Shown here in pieces: positions 50,287-58,688 of a stretch of DNA of 64,000 nucleotides. The stretch is from Thermoplasmata archaeon (lineage in GTDB: Archaea > Thermoplasmatota > Thermoplasmata > Lutacidiplasmatales > UBA184). The stretch lies in contig JAJZGO010000001.1 in the NCBI GenBank assembly GCA_021798415.1, positions 26,229 to 90,228 on the forward strand, given 5' to 3'. Position numbers and translations under genes: made by a program. The notes under the pieces are model-generated. The model was given only the letters and a program-made list of their open reading frames with translations, ran no database searches and had not been told where the DNA came from. Every line of letters starts with the position of its first letter. Position 1 is the stretch's first letter.

Positions 50287-51693
50287 TCAGCCGAGAAGGG
50301 TCTCGGGAGCCCCCGCGCTCGAGGGCGGGGCTCCGGGCGCCGCGACGCTGAGCGGGAGGGGAGAGGTCTTCGCTCCGGGAACCCGGAGCCGTCGGACGTG
50401 CTCCCAGCGACGCGCGAGGTCGTCCTTCGTTCCGATGTCGTGCCGCACGTAGTACTCGCCCTTCACGAACGCGAGCGCCGACTCGACCCGGTGGCTCGCC
50501 TCGTGGATCGCGCTCGCCTCCCCGACGAGCGCGATCCCGCGGGACGAGGTGAGCCTCACGGTCGCCGGCCCGGCCGCCTCGACGCTCCCGTAGAGGACAT
50601 GGACGCCGGCGGACTCGATCGCGCCCGCGTCGAGCGTGAGGAGCCCGCCCGAGCGCGGCCGGTCGCCGTAACCGGGCGGGACGAGGTACTTCACGACCGT
50701 GGAACGGAGCCGGAACTCGAGGAGGTTCGGGTCGACCCGCCCGTTCGCGACCCCGGCGAGAAGCGCCCCGAAGTCCCCTTCCTCGTAGAGGGTGAGGACG
50801 TTGATCCCCTCGGGATCGCCGAAGCGGGCGTTGAACTCGAGGAGGAGCGGGCCGTCGGCGGTGAGCATGAACCCGCCGTACAGGATGCCCCGGTAGGCGA
50901 GCCCCTCCGCGCGCATCGCGTCGACCGATCGGACGAGGATCGCGAGCGCCCGGTCCCGGTCGTCGGCCGATAGGAACGGAAGGAGGTGGTCGCGCTGCGA
51001 GTACGACCCCATGCCGCCCGTGTTGCCGCCCGCGTTGCCTTCGAGCGCGCGCTTGAAGTCCTGGACCGCGGGCATCGGGTAGACGCCCGAGTCGGTCACG
51101 AACGCCATGAGGCTGAACTCCTCGCCGTCGAGCTTCTCCTCGAGGAGCGCGCGCCCGCCCTGGACGAGGAGCGATTTGGCGTACATCCCGCCGTCCTTCG
51201 CGTCCGTGAAGTCCGACCCCTGGACCCAGACCCCCTTGCCCGCGGTCAGTCCGTCCGGCTTCACGACGAAGGGGCGGCCGAACTCGGCGACGGCGCGGTC
51301 GACCTCCTCGACCGTCCGCGGAGCGACCCACTTCGGCTGGCCACCGACGCGACGGCGCTCGAGGAGCTCCCGGCAGTAGAGCTTCGACGACTCGATGCGC
51401 GCCGCCGCGCGGTCGGGCCCCACGACCGCGACGCCGTGGGCCCGCAGCGCGTCCGCGACGCCGGCGGCGAGCGGGGCCTCGGGGCCGATCACCGCGACGT
51501 CGACCCGTTCCTCGCGCGCGAGTCCGGCGAGACGCGGCCCGTCGTTCGGGTCGGTCCGCACCGCCCGGCGGGCGATGGCGTCGAGCCCCGGGTTCGCGTT
51601 CGCGCTCGCGACCACGACCTCGGCCCCGGATCGGTGGAGAGCGGCGGCGACCGCGTGCTCGCGCGCCCCTCCTCCCACGACCAGAAATCTCAT
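50287..51693 (-). CDS. purD: Phosphoribosylamine-glycine ligase
   Basis: This 468-residue ATP-grasp enzyme joins glycine to phosphoribosylamine in purine synthesis. The N-terminal VVGGGAREHAVA and VDVAVIGPEAPLAAGVADAL, the ATP-grasp strand RPFVVKPDGLTAGKGVWV and the metal-binding GPLLLEFNARFGDPEG are characteristic. The last 25 residues are a Pro/Ala-rich addition. A TATA box lies 26-35 bases before ATG 51693. Other purine genes are not in the window, so it is unlinked from them. Confidence 0.95.
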   Translation of the reverse strand: MRFLVVGGGAREHAVAAALHRSGAEVVVASANANPGLDAIARRAVRTDPNDGPRLAGLAREERVDVAVIGPEAPLAAGVADALRAHGVAVVGPDRAAARIESSKLYCRELLERRRVGGQPKWVAPRTVEEVDRAVAEFGRPFVVKPDGLTAGKGVWVQGSDFTDAKDGGMYAKSLLVQGGRALLEEKLDGEEFSLMAFVTDSGVYPMPAVQDFKRALEGNAGGNTGGMGSYSQRDHLLPFLSADDRDRALAILVRSVDAMRAEGLAYRGILYGGFMLTADGPLLLEFNARFGDPEGINVLTLYEEGDFGALLAGVANGRVDPNLLEFRLRSTVVKYLVPPGYGDRPRSGGLLTLDAGAIESAGVHVLYGSVEAAGPATVRLTSSRGIALVGEASAIHEASHRVESALAFVKGEYYVRHDIGTKDDLARRWEHVRRLRVPGAKTSPLPLSVAAPGAPPSSAGAPETLLG

Positions 51694-51718
51694 GGGCGGT
51701 CTCCCGGGAAGCGGCTCA

Positions 51719-51728
51719 GGCTATAGCC
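51719..51728 (-). promoter_or_regulatory. TATA box of purD
   Basis: The palindromic ggctatagcc lies 26-35 bases upstream of the purD ATG. It also sits about 100 bases upstream of rpo11, which has a separate AT-rich element, cttaagaag at 51783-51791. Confidence 0.6.
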
Positions 51729-51824
51729 CCGTCGGCCCGGCCCGGCGCGCCGATTCCCCGCCGGGGAGGGCGTCCCGCCACGCTTAAGAAGAGGGGGAAA
51801 GTGGGCCGTCCTCCGGTAGCGCCG

Positions 51825-52112
51825 ATGGAGATCCAGGTCACCGAGAAGGAGCACGACCTCCTGCGCGTCGAGTTCCCGCGCGGCGAGGAGACGCTCCTGA
51901 TCCCGCTCGTCGAGGCCCTCCAGAAGGAAGAGAAGGTGGTCGAGGCCCGCTACTACCTCGGGCACCCCTACCTCGAGCGCCCGACGCTCCTCCTCCGGAC
52001 CAAGGGCGAGAAGCCCCAGCAGATCTTGAAGCGCGTGCTCAAGGACCTGACCGACCTCTACGCCGACCTGCTCACCGACTTCGAGAAGAAGGCCGACAAA
52101 GTCCGAGCGTAG
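51825..52112 (+). CDS. rpoL: RNA polymerase subunit Rpo11 (RpoL)
   Basis: This 95-residue protein matches Rpo11, the partner of Rpo3 in the polymerase assembly platform. The opening IQVTEKEHDLLRVEFPRGEETLLIPLVEAL and the HPYLERPTLLLRTKG stretch correspond to the conserved alpha-like dimerisation motif. The C-terminal helix (ILKRVLKDLTDLYADLLTDF) completes the fold. I chose ATG 51825 over the frame start 51801 because homology begins there and cttaagaag lies about 34-42 bases upstream, giving a leader of roughly ten bases. kptA follows 15 bases later. Confidence 0.92.
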   Translation: MEIQVTEKEHDLLRVEFPRGEETLLIPLVEALQKEEKVVEARYYLGHPYLERPTLLLRTKGEKPQQILKRVLKDLTDLYADLLTDFEKKADKVRA

Positions 52113-52127
52113 CGGGAGAGCCGCGAG

Positions 52128-52796
52128 ATGCTGAAGGAGTGCGGTCAGCACGGGTACTTCCGGGCCGAGGTCTGCCCGGTCTGCGGCCGGCCCGGTCGGT
52201 TCATGATGAACGACCGGGAGCTCGACCACCTCGGCCGGATCCTCACCGGCATCCTGCGCCACTTCCCGGACCGCTACGGGCTCGCGATCGAGCCGACGGG
52301 ATGGGTCTCGCTGCCGGAGATCGTCCGTGCGATCTCCTCGAAGCACTCCGCCTACCACTGGCTCCGGACGGCGCACCTGGTCGCGATCGCCGAGACGGAC
52401 GCGAAAGGCCGCTACGAGGTCCGGGACGACCGCGTGCGCGCGACGTACGGCCACACGGTCGACGTCGCCCTCGACCTGCCAACGGAGAACATCCCCGACC
52501 ACCTCTACTACCCGGTCACCGCCGAGGAGGCCGGGATCGTGCTCGAGGTCGGCCTGCGCCCGTCCGACCGCAAGAAGGTCCACCTGTCGAAGACCGCGGA
52601 GGACGCCCGGAGCGCGGGCTCGGTCCGCACCCCGGACCCGATCATCCTCGAGGTCGACGCGAGCCGGGCGCGCCGCGAGGGGGGCCTCGTGATCATGAAG
52701 GCCGGCAAGACGGTCTACCTCACCGACCAGGTCCCCGCGGAGTTCCTGCGGCGGCTCGAGACCCCCGCCCCCGGCGGGGCGAGCGACACCCCCTAG
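52128..52796 (+). CDS. kptA: RNA 2'-phosphotransferase KptA/Tpt1
   Basis: This 222-residue enzyme removes a 2'-phosphate from RNA with NAD+, the step that follows ligation by the yeast-type tRNA splicing route. The N-terminus has a small zinc-finger (CGQHGYFRAEVCPVCGRPG) common in archaeal KptA. LTGILRHFPDRYGLAIEPTGWVSLPEI, ATYGHTVDVAL, LYYPVTAEEAGIVLEVGLRPSDRKKVHLS and ARREGGLVI contain the conserved R-H-R-R catalytic set. Archaea are not known to make the usual splicing 2'-phosphate, so its true substrate is unclear. It shares a transcript with rpoL. Confidence 0.92.
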   Translation: MLKECGQHGYFRAEVCPVCGRPGRFMMNDRELDHLGRILTGILRHFPDRYGLAIEPTGWVSLPEIVRAISSKHSAYHWLRTAHLVAIAETDAKGRYEVRDDRVRATYGHTVDVALDLPTENIPDHLYYPVTAEEAGIVLEVGLRPSDRKKVHLSKTAEDARSAGSVRTPDPIILEVDASRARREGGLVIMKAGKTVYLTDQVPAEFLRRLETPAPGGASDTP

Positions 52797-53174
52797 AGCC
52801 GCACCGGTCGCCGAGCCGTTCCTCCCGGCTTACCGGGGCGGGACGGGGTCCTTTCGTGGTGGCCCGCCCGTTCGGTCGCCGGGGCCGCACGCCGGGCGAG
52901 CGCGGGCAAAAGGTGGTGCGGGAGTTGCTTGGCCGTCCCGCGGAACCCCCGGACTCGCGTAGGATCCTGCGCCAACCGCGCGGTCGCGGAGGTATCGTGT
53001 CGTGACGCCCCGGGTATCGAGCCGTATCGTGAGGCTCTCGTTCGTCCGGTCCGGGCCACGCCCCCTCGCGACCTCTCCGTCCGTACCGCCGCGACGAGAG
53101 CCGACCGCACGACGGGCGGGAGCCCAGCGCCTCGGCGCGGGCCCGGAGTCCCTTCCGGGTCCCTCGCCGGCCGC
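52797..53174. other. Intergenic stretch, no gene recognised
   Basis: About 380 bases between the convergent kptA and the zinc-ribbon membrane gene. The sequence is GC-rich with Arg/Pro-rich open frames only. Confidence 0.4.
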
Positions 53175-53801
53175 TTAGGCGAACCCGCTGTTGCCCACGT
53201 TCGACTCGTACTGGGTGGCCACGTAGACGCCGATCGTGAGGCTGCTCGCGGCCGGGTACGGGTTCGTGAACACGAAGTAGTACGTGTCGGTCACCGGCGC
53301 GGAGTAGACGATCCGCGCGTCGGCGCTCGGGCCCGCGGACCACTCCGGCACGGGGAGGCTCCCGTTCCGGAACTGTGCCCAGGCCGTGGAGTTGTACACG
53401 GCGAGCCCGATGTTCGTCCCCGCGGGGGCGTAGGTGGAGAAGTTGCCGATCACGTAGTCGCCGCCGGTGATCTCCCCGTAGATCACGGTGAAGTTCCCGG
53501 GGCCGATCTCGTAGCCACCTTGGGTCGTGAGGGGGTCGCCCGTGAGGACCGGGGGCCCCGATAGGACCGCCGGGATCACGGCGTAGGCGAGGCCGAGGAC
53601 AACGACCACGACGATCGCGGTCCGGAGCGCCGCCGTCAGCCGAAGACGGAGACGGACCTTTCGGGGCGCGCGCGCGACGTCCCGCGCGGCGATCGGGTCG
53701 CCGGCGCCGCAGATCTCGCACCGGCTGGCCCGCGGCGGAACGGCGACGCCGCAGAACCGGCAGGCGCCCCAAGTGCCGCTCGGGTCGGGGGTCGCGCTCA
53801 C
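53175..53801 (-). CDS. Zinc-ribbon membrane-anchored protein with extracytoplasmic domain
   Basis: This 208-residue protein has a zinc ribbon (CRFCGVAVPPRASRCEICG, about 14-33), a basic segment, and one membrane helix (about 60-80, LRTAIVVVVVLGLAYAVIPAVL). The rest, about 85-208, is beta-rich with many Asn/Thr/Tyr residues (NFTVIYGEITGGDYVIGNFS, DTYYFVFTNPYP) and would lie outside the cell, perhaps glycosylated. The family is not recognised. I chose GTG 53801 because homology-like sequence starts there and CAAAAGGGG lies about 25-33 bases upstream. It is downstream of, and codirectional with, no close gene. Confidence 0.6.
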   Translation of the reverse strand: MSATPDPSGTWGACRFCGVAVPPRASRCEICGAGDPIAARDVARAPRKVRLRLRLTAALRTAIVVVVVLGLAYAVIPAVLSGPPVLTGDPLTTQGGYEIGPGNFTVIYGEITGGDYVIGNFSTYAPAGTNIGLAVYNSTAWAQFRNGSLPVPEWSAGPSADARIVYSAPVTDTYYFVFTNPYPAASSLTIGVYVATQYESNVGNSGFA

Positions 53802-53877
53802 GGTAGGGAGGTCGAGCCCCGCGAGCCCCTTTTGGGGTTTCGTACGAACCCGGTGAGGCCTCCCGCCGGACGGCCCC

Positions 53878-55356
53878 TCAGGCCTTGCGCTTCGGGGCAC
53901 CGAGGTTGACCAGGACGTTCTTGCGGCGGGTGTAGGTCCGGACCGCGTCCCGGCCCTGCTCGAATCCGAGCCCGCTCGACTTCGTGCCGGCGAACGGCGA
54001 CTGCGGGTAGGTGATCGGCGCCTCGTTGACGACGACCATCCCCGAATCGAGCCGGCGGGCGACCGTGTGGGCGGTCGATAGGTCGCGGGTCCAGACGGCG
54101 CCGAGGAGCCCGTAGCGGGTCGAGTTCGCGAGGCGGACCGCCTCGTCGGCGTCGCGGAACCCGGCGGCCGCGAGCACCGGCCCGAAGATCTCTTCCGCGA
54201 CCGCCCGGGAGTGCTCGGGGACGTCGACGAGGACCGTCGGTCGGAGGAAGTTGCCCGACGCGAGCCCGGCGTCCGTCGCCCGAACGCCTCCCGTCAGGAC
54301 CTTCCCACCGTCCGACCGCGCGTCGGCGACGAACCCGAGGGCGCGGTCGAGCTGCTCGGGCGACACGAGGGGACCCATCTCGACGCCGTCCGCGAGGCCC
54401 GGGCCGAGGCGCAGCGCTTCGGCGACGGCCCGAACGCGCTCGAGGAACGGTTCGCGGATGCTCTCGTGGACGTAGAGGCGCGAGGCGGCCCAGCACATCT
54501 GGCCGGCGTTCTGGAAGATGCCGTACCCGATCGCCCGGGCCGCTCGGTCGAGGTCGGCGTCCGGGAAGACGAGGACCGGGCCCTTGCCGCCGAGTTCGAG
54601 CGTGAGGGGGCGGAGGTGGCGGGCGGCGAGCGCGGCGATCCGCTCCCCGACCTCGACGCTGCCCGTGAACGTGACGGACCGGCATCGCGGGTCCTCGACC
54701 AGGGCCTCGCCGACCCGGGCGCCCGGCCCGGAGACGACGTTCAGGATCCCCGGTGGGACGCCCGCGCTCGTCGCGAGGCGGGCGAAGGCGACCGCCGTGG
54801 CGGGGGTCAGGCTCGCCGGTTTCAGGACGACCGCGTTCCCGGCCGCGAGCGCCGGGGCGACCGAACGCACCGCGAGGAGGAGCGGGTAGTTCCACGGGGC
54901 GATGTGGACCGTGACGCCGAGCGGCTCGCGCACCGTGTAGTCGAATCGAGGCCCGGGAACGGGGATCGTCTCCCCCTCCGTCTTGTCGGCGAGCCCCGCG
55001 AAGTACTCGAGGGTACGGACGACGTACCCGACGTCGGCGCGCGATTCGCGCAGCGGCTTGCCCATGTTGAGCGTCTCGATACGGGCGAACGTCTCCGCGT
55101 CCGCCTCGAGCAGGGCCGCGAGCCGGAACAGGGTCCGGCCCCGGCGGGCCCCGTCGTCCTCGGCCCAGTTCGTCTCCCGGAACGCGCGCTCCGCGGATTC
55201 CATCGCCGCGCGCGCGTCGTCGACCGAGCCCACGGCCGCGCGGGCGAACTCACGGTTCGTCGCCGGGTCGATGACGGGGCGTCGCTCCCCCGCGGCACCG
55301 GGGGACTCCTCTCCGCCGATGAACAGGTCGTACGTCGCGTCCGCGGGAGCCGACAT
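53878..55356 (-). CDS. NAD(P)-dependent aldehyde dehydrogenase
   Basis: This 492-residue enzyme oxidises an aldehyde to the acid. The catalytic cysteine lies in FQNAGQMCWAASR, the general-base glutamate in TLELGGKG, the nucleotide fold in FTGSVEVGERIA, and the oxyanion asparagine in APWNYPLLLAVRS. The pattern is that of the betaine/succinate-semialdehyde branch; the natural aldehyde is unknown. ATG 55356 is the start, with CTCTAAGTGG about 30-39 bases upstream. The glycosyltransferase gene ends 48 bases upstream on the same strand. Confidence 0.92.
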   Translation of the reverse strand: MSAPADATYDLFIGGEESPGAAGERRPVIDPATNREFARAAVGSVDDARAAMESAERAFRETNWAEDDGARRGRTLFRLAALLEADAETFARIETLNMGKPLRESRADVGYVVRTLEYFAGLADKTEGETIPVPGPRFDYTVREPLGVTVHIAPWNYPLLLAVRSVAPALAAGNAVVLKPASLTPATAVAFARLATSAGVPPGILNVVSGPGARVGEALVEDPRCRSVTFTGSVEVGERIAALAARHLRPLTLELGGKGPVLVFPDADLDRAARAIGYGIFQNAGQMCWAASRLYVHESIREPFLERVRAVAEALRLGPGLADGVEMGPLVSPEQLDRALGFVADARSDGGKVLTGGVRATDAGLASGNFLRPTVLVDVPEHSRAVAEEIFGPVLAAAGFRDADEAVRLANSTRYGLLGAVWTRDLSTAHTVARRLDSGMVVVNEAPITYPQSPFAGTKSSGLGFEQGRDAVRTYTRRKNVLVNLGAPKRKA

Positions 55357-55403
55357 CGTGGCGGACGCGAGACCTCCGCGACCACTTAGAGGTTCGGCTT
55401 CGG

Positions 55404-56546
55404 TCAGGGACGGGTCGAGTACGTCCGCCCCTTCCACTCGACCGGCCGCCCGCGAAGTCCCCGCGAGAGCGAGGTCGCGACCAGGACGAGATAGTAGGCT
55501 GCGGCGACCGGCCAGAGGAGGCCCCAGGCCCCCGGGGCACCGACCGCCCGAGCGAACGCGACGTGCTTTCCGAAGAGCGCGAGGTAGAGGAACCCGCCGA
55601 CCCCGACCAGGAGGGGGCTTCCGATCGCCGCGCCGACAGGGAGGAGCGCGAGCGGCAGGAGGAACAACCCGACGAGCCCGGCCAAAAAGCCGGCTAGGCG
55701 CCCCGCCGAGAACGTGTCGCCGTGGATGTTCTTGAGGAGACCCTCGAACATCTCCGAGCGGTCCCGGTACATCCGGGTCTCGGCGAGGTCGGGCGCCCAC
55801 GCGACCCGCAGTCGTCGACCGGCGTTCCGGTATCGCCGGGCGATCGCGACGTCCTCGAGGACGATCGACCGGACCGATGCGTGGCCGCCGAGCGCGTCGT
55901 ACGTCGACCGGCGCGTGAGCCAGTACTGGCCGTTCGCCATCGCGGCGCGCGACCCGTCCCGGTTCACGTGCGGGGCCCGGAAGTAGGTGAGGACCATCTG
56001 GACGTAGAACGGGAGGACGATCCGCTCCCACGGGCCGACCATCTCGACCCGTGGGGCGATCGTCGCGAGGTCGGCGTGCTCGCGCAGCGCCCAGTCGAGC
56101 GTCGTGCGCACCGTCGCCGGGTGGGTCCTCACGTCGGCGTCGAGGAACAAGAGCCACTCGCCGGTGGTCGCCCGGGCCCCGGACGCGCAGGCCCAGTTCT
56201 TCCCGACCCACCCGGTCGGGAGCGGAGGGGGCTCGACCCGGCGGACCCGCGGCGCCCGGGCGTCGATCACCTCCCGGGTACGGTCGGTCGACCCGTCCTC
56301 GACGACGACGACCTCGAGGTCCGGGTAATCCTGGACGAGCAGGCCGTCGAGGGTCGCGGGGAGGTCCTCCTCTTCGTTCCGCGCGGCGACCACGACGCTC
56401 ACCTTCGGCCGCGCGAGGCCGGGCGGGTCGGGCGGCGCCGGCTCGAGCTCGGGCATCTGCGCGGCGAGGACGATCGCCACGCCCTGGTAGAGGAGGACGG
56501 CGATCGCCCCGACGATCAGGAGGCCGACCGCCCACTCCGCGAGCAT
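55404..56546 (-). CDS. Family 2 glycosyltransferase, membrane-bound
   Basis: This 380-residue protein has a N-terminal membrane helix (5-28), a GT-A catalytic domain (VSVVVAARNEEEDLPATLDGLL, VVVEDGSTDRT, LLFLDADVRTHPAT with the DxD metal site) and three C-terminal helices (about 285-360). The motifs ALGGHASVRSIVLEDVAIARR match CrtQ/HpnB-like GT2 enzymes, which modify carotenoids, hopanoids or other lipids. The acceptor is not known. The ATG at 56546 lies 21-30 bases from a TATA box shared with the divergent helicase gene. Confidence 0.85.
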   Translation of the reverse strand: MLAEWAVGLLIVGAIAVLLYQGVAIVLAAQMPELEPAPPDPPGLARPKVSVVVAARNEEEDLPATLDGLLVQDYPDLEVVVVEDGSTDRTREVIDARAPRVRRVEPPPLPTGWVGKNWACASGARATTGEWLLFLDADVRTHPATVRTTLDWALREHADLATIAPRVEMVGPWERIVLPFYVQMVLTYFRAPHVNRDGSRAAMANGQYWLTRRSTYDALGGHASVRSIVLEDVAIARRYRNAGRRLRVAWAPDLAETRMYRDRSEMFEGLLKNIHGDTFSAGRLAGFLAGLVGLFLLPLALLPVGAAIGSPLLVGVGGFLYLALFGKHVAFARAVGAPGAWGLLWPVAAAYYLVLVATSLSRGLRGRPVEWKGRTYSTRP

Positions 56547-56565
56547 CGCTCGCCGTAGACGGGCG

Positions 56566-56575
56566 CTAATAAATC
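56566..56575. promoter_or_regulatory. Shared AT-rich promoter element of the GT2 and Hef-helicase genes
   Basis: The run ctaataaatc reads as TTTATTAG on the minus strand, about 20-29 bases before the GT2 ATG, and as TAATAAAT on the plus strand, 33-40 bases before the helicase ATG. It is the only AT-rich run in the 60-base gap, so it may serve both directions. Confidence 0.55.
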
Positions 56576-56606
56576 CGTGGCCCGTGGGCGGGGCGGTCGC
56601 GAAACG

Positions 56607-58211
56607 ATGGGAACGGTCGAGCATCCGAGGGTCCGGCCCGGAACGCTCGACGACCGCCTCTACCAGGCCCGGATCGCGGAGTCTGCGGTCGCGCACAACA
56701 CCCTCGCGGTCCTGCCGACGGGCCTCGGGAAGACGGCGATCGCGCTCCGGGTGATCGCCGAGTTCCTCCTCCGTCGCCCGACCGAGTCGGTCCTCTTCCT
56801 CGCCCCGACCCGGCCCCTGGTCGTCCAGCACGCCCGCGAGGTCGCCCGCTCGCTCTTCGCGCCCGAGCCCCTCACCCTCACCGGCGCGATCCCCCCCAAC
56901 CGTCGCGCCGACCTCCTCCGTCCGCCCCAGGTCGTGGTCGCGACCCCCCAGGTGATCGCCAACGACCTCGCCCGCGGGGAGTTCCCGCTCGAGACGTTCT
57001 CCCTCCTCGTCTTCGACGAGGCCCATCGCGCCGTCGGCGACTACCCGTACGTGGTCATCGGGCGGCGCAACCGCGAGGGCCCGAACGCCCGGATCCTCGC
57101 CATGACCGCCTCCCCGGGCGGGAGCCGGGCGAAGATCCGCGAGGTGTGGGCGAACCTCGGCATCGAGCGGTTCGAGTACCGCACGGACCAGAGCCCGGAC
57201 GTCCTCCCGTACGTCCACGGCATCGGGGTCGAGACCGTGACCGTCCCCGTCCCCCCCGAGGTCCGCCACCTCGCCGTCCTCTTGCGCGCGGCCGTCCAAC
57301 GCCAGGTCGACGTGCTCCGCGAGCTCGACCTCCTGCCGGGCGGGGAGTCGGGCCGCCGCGCGCTCCTCGAGGTCGGCGGGCGTCTCCACCGGCGGATCGC
57401 GACGGAGCGTGCCGCCGCGGGGCCGGGGACCGCGCTCTTGTGGAAGGCGGTCACCGCCCACGCGGCCGCCATGAAGGGCTACCACGCCCTCGAGCTGATC
57501 GAGAGCCAGGGCGTCGACTCGCTGCGGGAGTACATCGCCCGCCAGATCCCGGCGGAGGGGAAGCGGTGGACACCGGCGTTGCACGCGTTCCTGGGCGACC
57601 CGGACGTCGAGGAGGTGCGACGCCGCCTCGAGCGGCTCACGGTGGAGCATCCGAAGCTCGCGAAGGCGGTCGAGATCGTCCGGGCGGAGTTCGGCCAGCG
57701 GCCCGGCGCGCGCGTCATCGTCTTCTCGCAGTACCGGGACACCGTCGACCGGCTCGTCGGCGAGCTCGAGCGGAGCGGCGGCGGGACGGTCCGGCCCGCG
57801 CGGTTCGTTGGCCAGGCGAGCCACGGAGGCGACACCGGGCTCTCCCAGAAGGAGCAGGTCGCCGTCCTCGACCGCTTCCGCGGCGGAGAGGTCAACTGTC
57901 TCGTCGCGACCTCCGTCGCGGAAGAGGGCCTCGACATCCCGGCGACCGACCTGGTCGTCTTCTACGAGCCGATCCCGGACGTGATCCGGACGATCCAGCG
58001 CCGGGGACGGACCGGCCGCGTCCGCACCGGCCGTGCCGTCGTCCTGGTCGCGGACGGAACGCGGGACGTGAGTCTCCACCGCTCGGCGTTCGCGCGCGAG
58101 CGTCGCATGCACGAGATGCTCGAAGAGGTCGAGTCCGAGGTCTCGAGGGGCCTAGCCCCTCCGCCGCCGGCGCCGAAACGCGTCCAGCGCGTGCTGAGCG
58201 AGTTCGACTAG
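56607..58211 (+). CDS. Hef-type DEAH helicase without nuclease domain
   Basis: This 534-residue SF2 helicase has motif I VLPTGLGKTAIALR, motif Ia APTRPLVVQHARE, motif II VFDEAHRAVGDYPY, motif III MTASPGG, an inserted helical thumb (about 215-340), motif V TSVAEEGLDIPATDLV and motif VI IQRRGRTGR. This is the archaeal Hef/FANCM helicase, which remodels forked DNA. Canonical Hef carries a C-terminal XPF-like nuclease plus HhH domain; here the protein ends soon after the helicase core. I chose ATG 56607 over GTG 56577 from promoter spacing. A dUTPase gene lies convergently nine bases downstream. Confidence 0.9.
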   Translation: MGTVEHPRVRPGTLDDRLYQARIAESAVAHNTLAVLPTGLGKTAIALRVIAEFLLRRPTESVLFLAPTRPLVVQHAREVARSLFAPEPLTLTGAIPPNRRADLLRPPQVVVATPQVIANDLARGEFPLETFSLLVFDEAHRAVGDYPYVVIGRRNREGPNARILAMTASPGGSRAKIREVWANLGIERFEYRTDQSPDVLPYVHGIGVETVTVPVPPEVRHLAVLLRAAVQRQVDVLRELDLLPGGESGRRALLEVGGRLHRRIATERAAAGPGTALLWKAVTAHAAAMKGYHALELIESQGVDSLREYIARQIPAEGKRWTPALHAFLGDPDVEEVRRRLERLTVEHPKLAKAVEIVRAEFGQRPGARVIVFSQYRDTVDRLVGELERSGGGTVRPARFVGQASHGGDTGLSQKEQVAVLDRFRGGEVNCLVATSVAEEGLDIPATDLVVFYEPIPDVIRTIQRRGRTGRVRTGRAVVLVADGTRDVSLHRSAFARERRMHEMLEEVESEVSRGLAPPPPAPKRVQRVLSEFD

Positions 58212-58219
58212 CTCGCCCT

Positions 58220-58663
58220 CTAGCGGCCCGTGCTGCCGAAACCGCCCCGGCGCGAAGAGGCCGGCGCGACCGTCCCGGCGCGGAAGGCCGTCGGCACCTC
58301 CTCGACCAGGCGTACCTGGCCGATCCGGTCGCCGACCTCGATGCGGTAGCGGCCCTCGAAGAGGTACGTCAACGGCACCCGGACCTCGCCCGAGTAGTCG
58401 GAGTCGATCGTTCCCGGAGCGTTGACCATCAGGACGCCTTTTGAGCCGAGGCCGCTGCGGGGCCGAACCTCGAGGAAGGTGCCGGGAGGGCAGCGGACCT
58501 TGAGGCCGGTGCGCACGAGCGTGACCCGGCCGCGCTCGAGGTCGACCGCCTCCGCGCTCGCGAGGTCGAAGCAGGCGGAGCCCTCGGTCGCCCGCACCGG
58601 GAGCGCCGGGGGCCCGTCGCCGTCGGCCCGCTCGACCGTGACGGTGCGCGCACGCCGCGGCAC
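58220..58663 (-). CDS. dut: dUTP diphosphatase (trimeric dUTPase)
   Basis: This 147-residue protein carries the five dUTPase motifs in order: SACFDLASAE, RPRSGLGSKG, GTIDSDYSGEV, DRIGQVRLVE, and the glycine-rich C-terminal arm RRGGFGSTGR. It hydrolyses dUTP to keep uracil out of DNA. The order and completeness favour dUTPase over dCTP deaminase, which lacks motif 5. An N-terminal stretch of about 20 residues precedes the fold. The gene ends nine bases from the helicase stop and is codirectional with the upstream HTH_10 gene. Confidence 0.9.
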   Translation of the reverse strand: MPRRARTVTVERADGDGPPALPVRATEGSACFDLASAEAVDLERGRVTLVRTGLKVRCPPGTFLEVRPRSGLGSKGVLMVNAPGTIDSDYSGEVRVPLTYLFEGRYRIEVGDRIGQVRLVEEVPTAFRAGTVAPASSRRGGFGSTGR

Positions 58664-58688
58664 GGGGCACCGGAACCCGGCGCTCTCT

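Noticed and set aside
53878..58112. Very long minus-strand frames covering aldehyde dehydrogenase, glycosyltransferase and antisense Hef
   Set aside because: They join real genes with antisense shadows; true starts at 55356 and 56546 are supported by homology and promoters.
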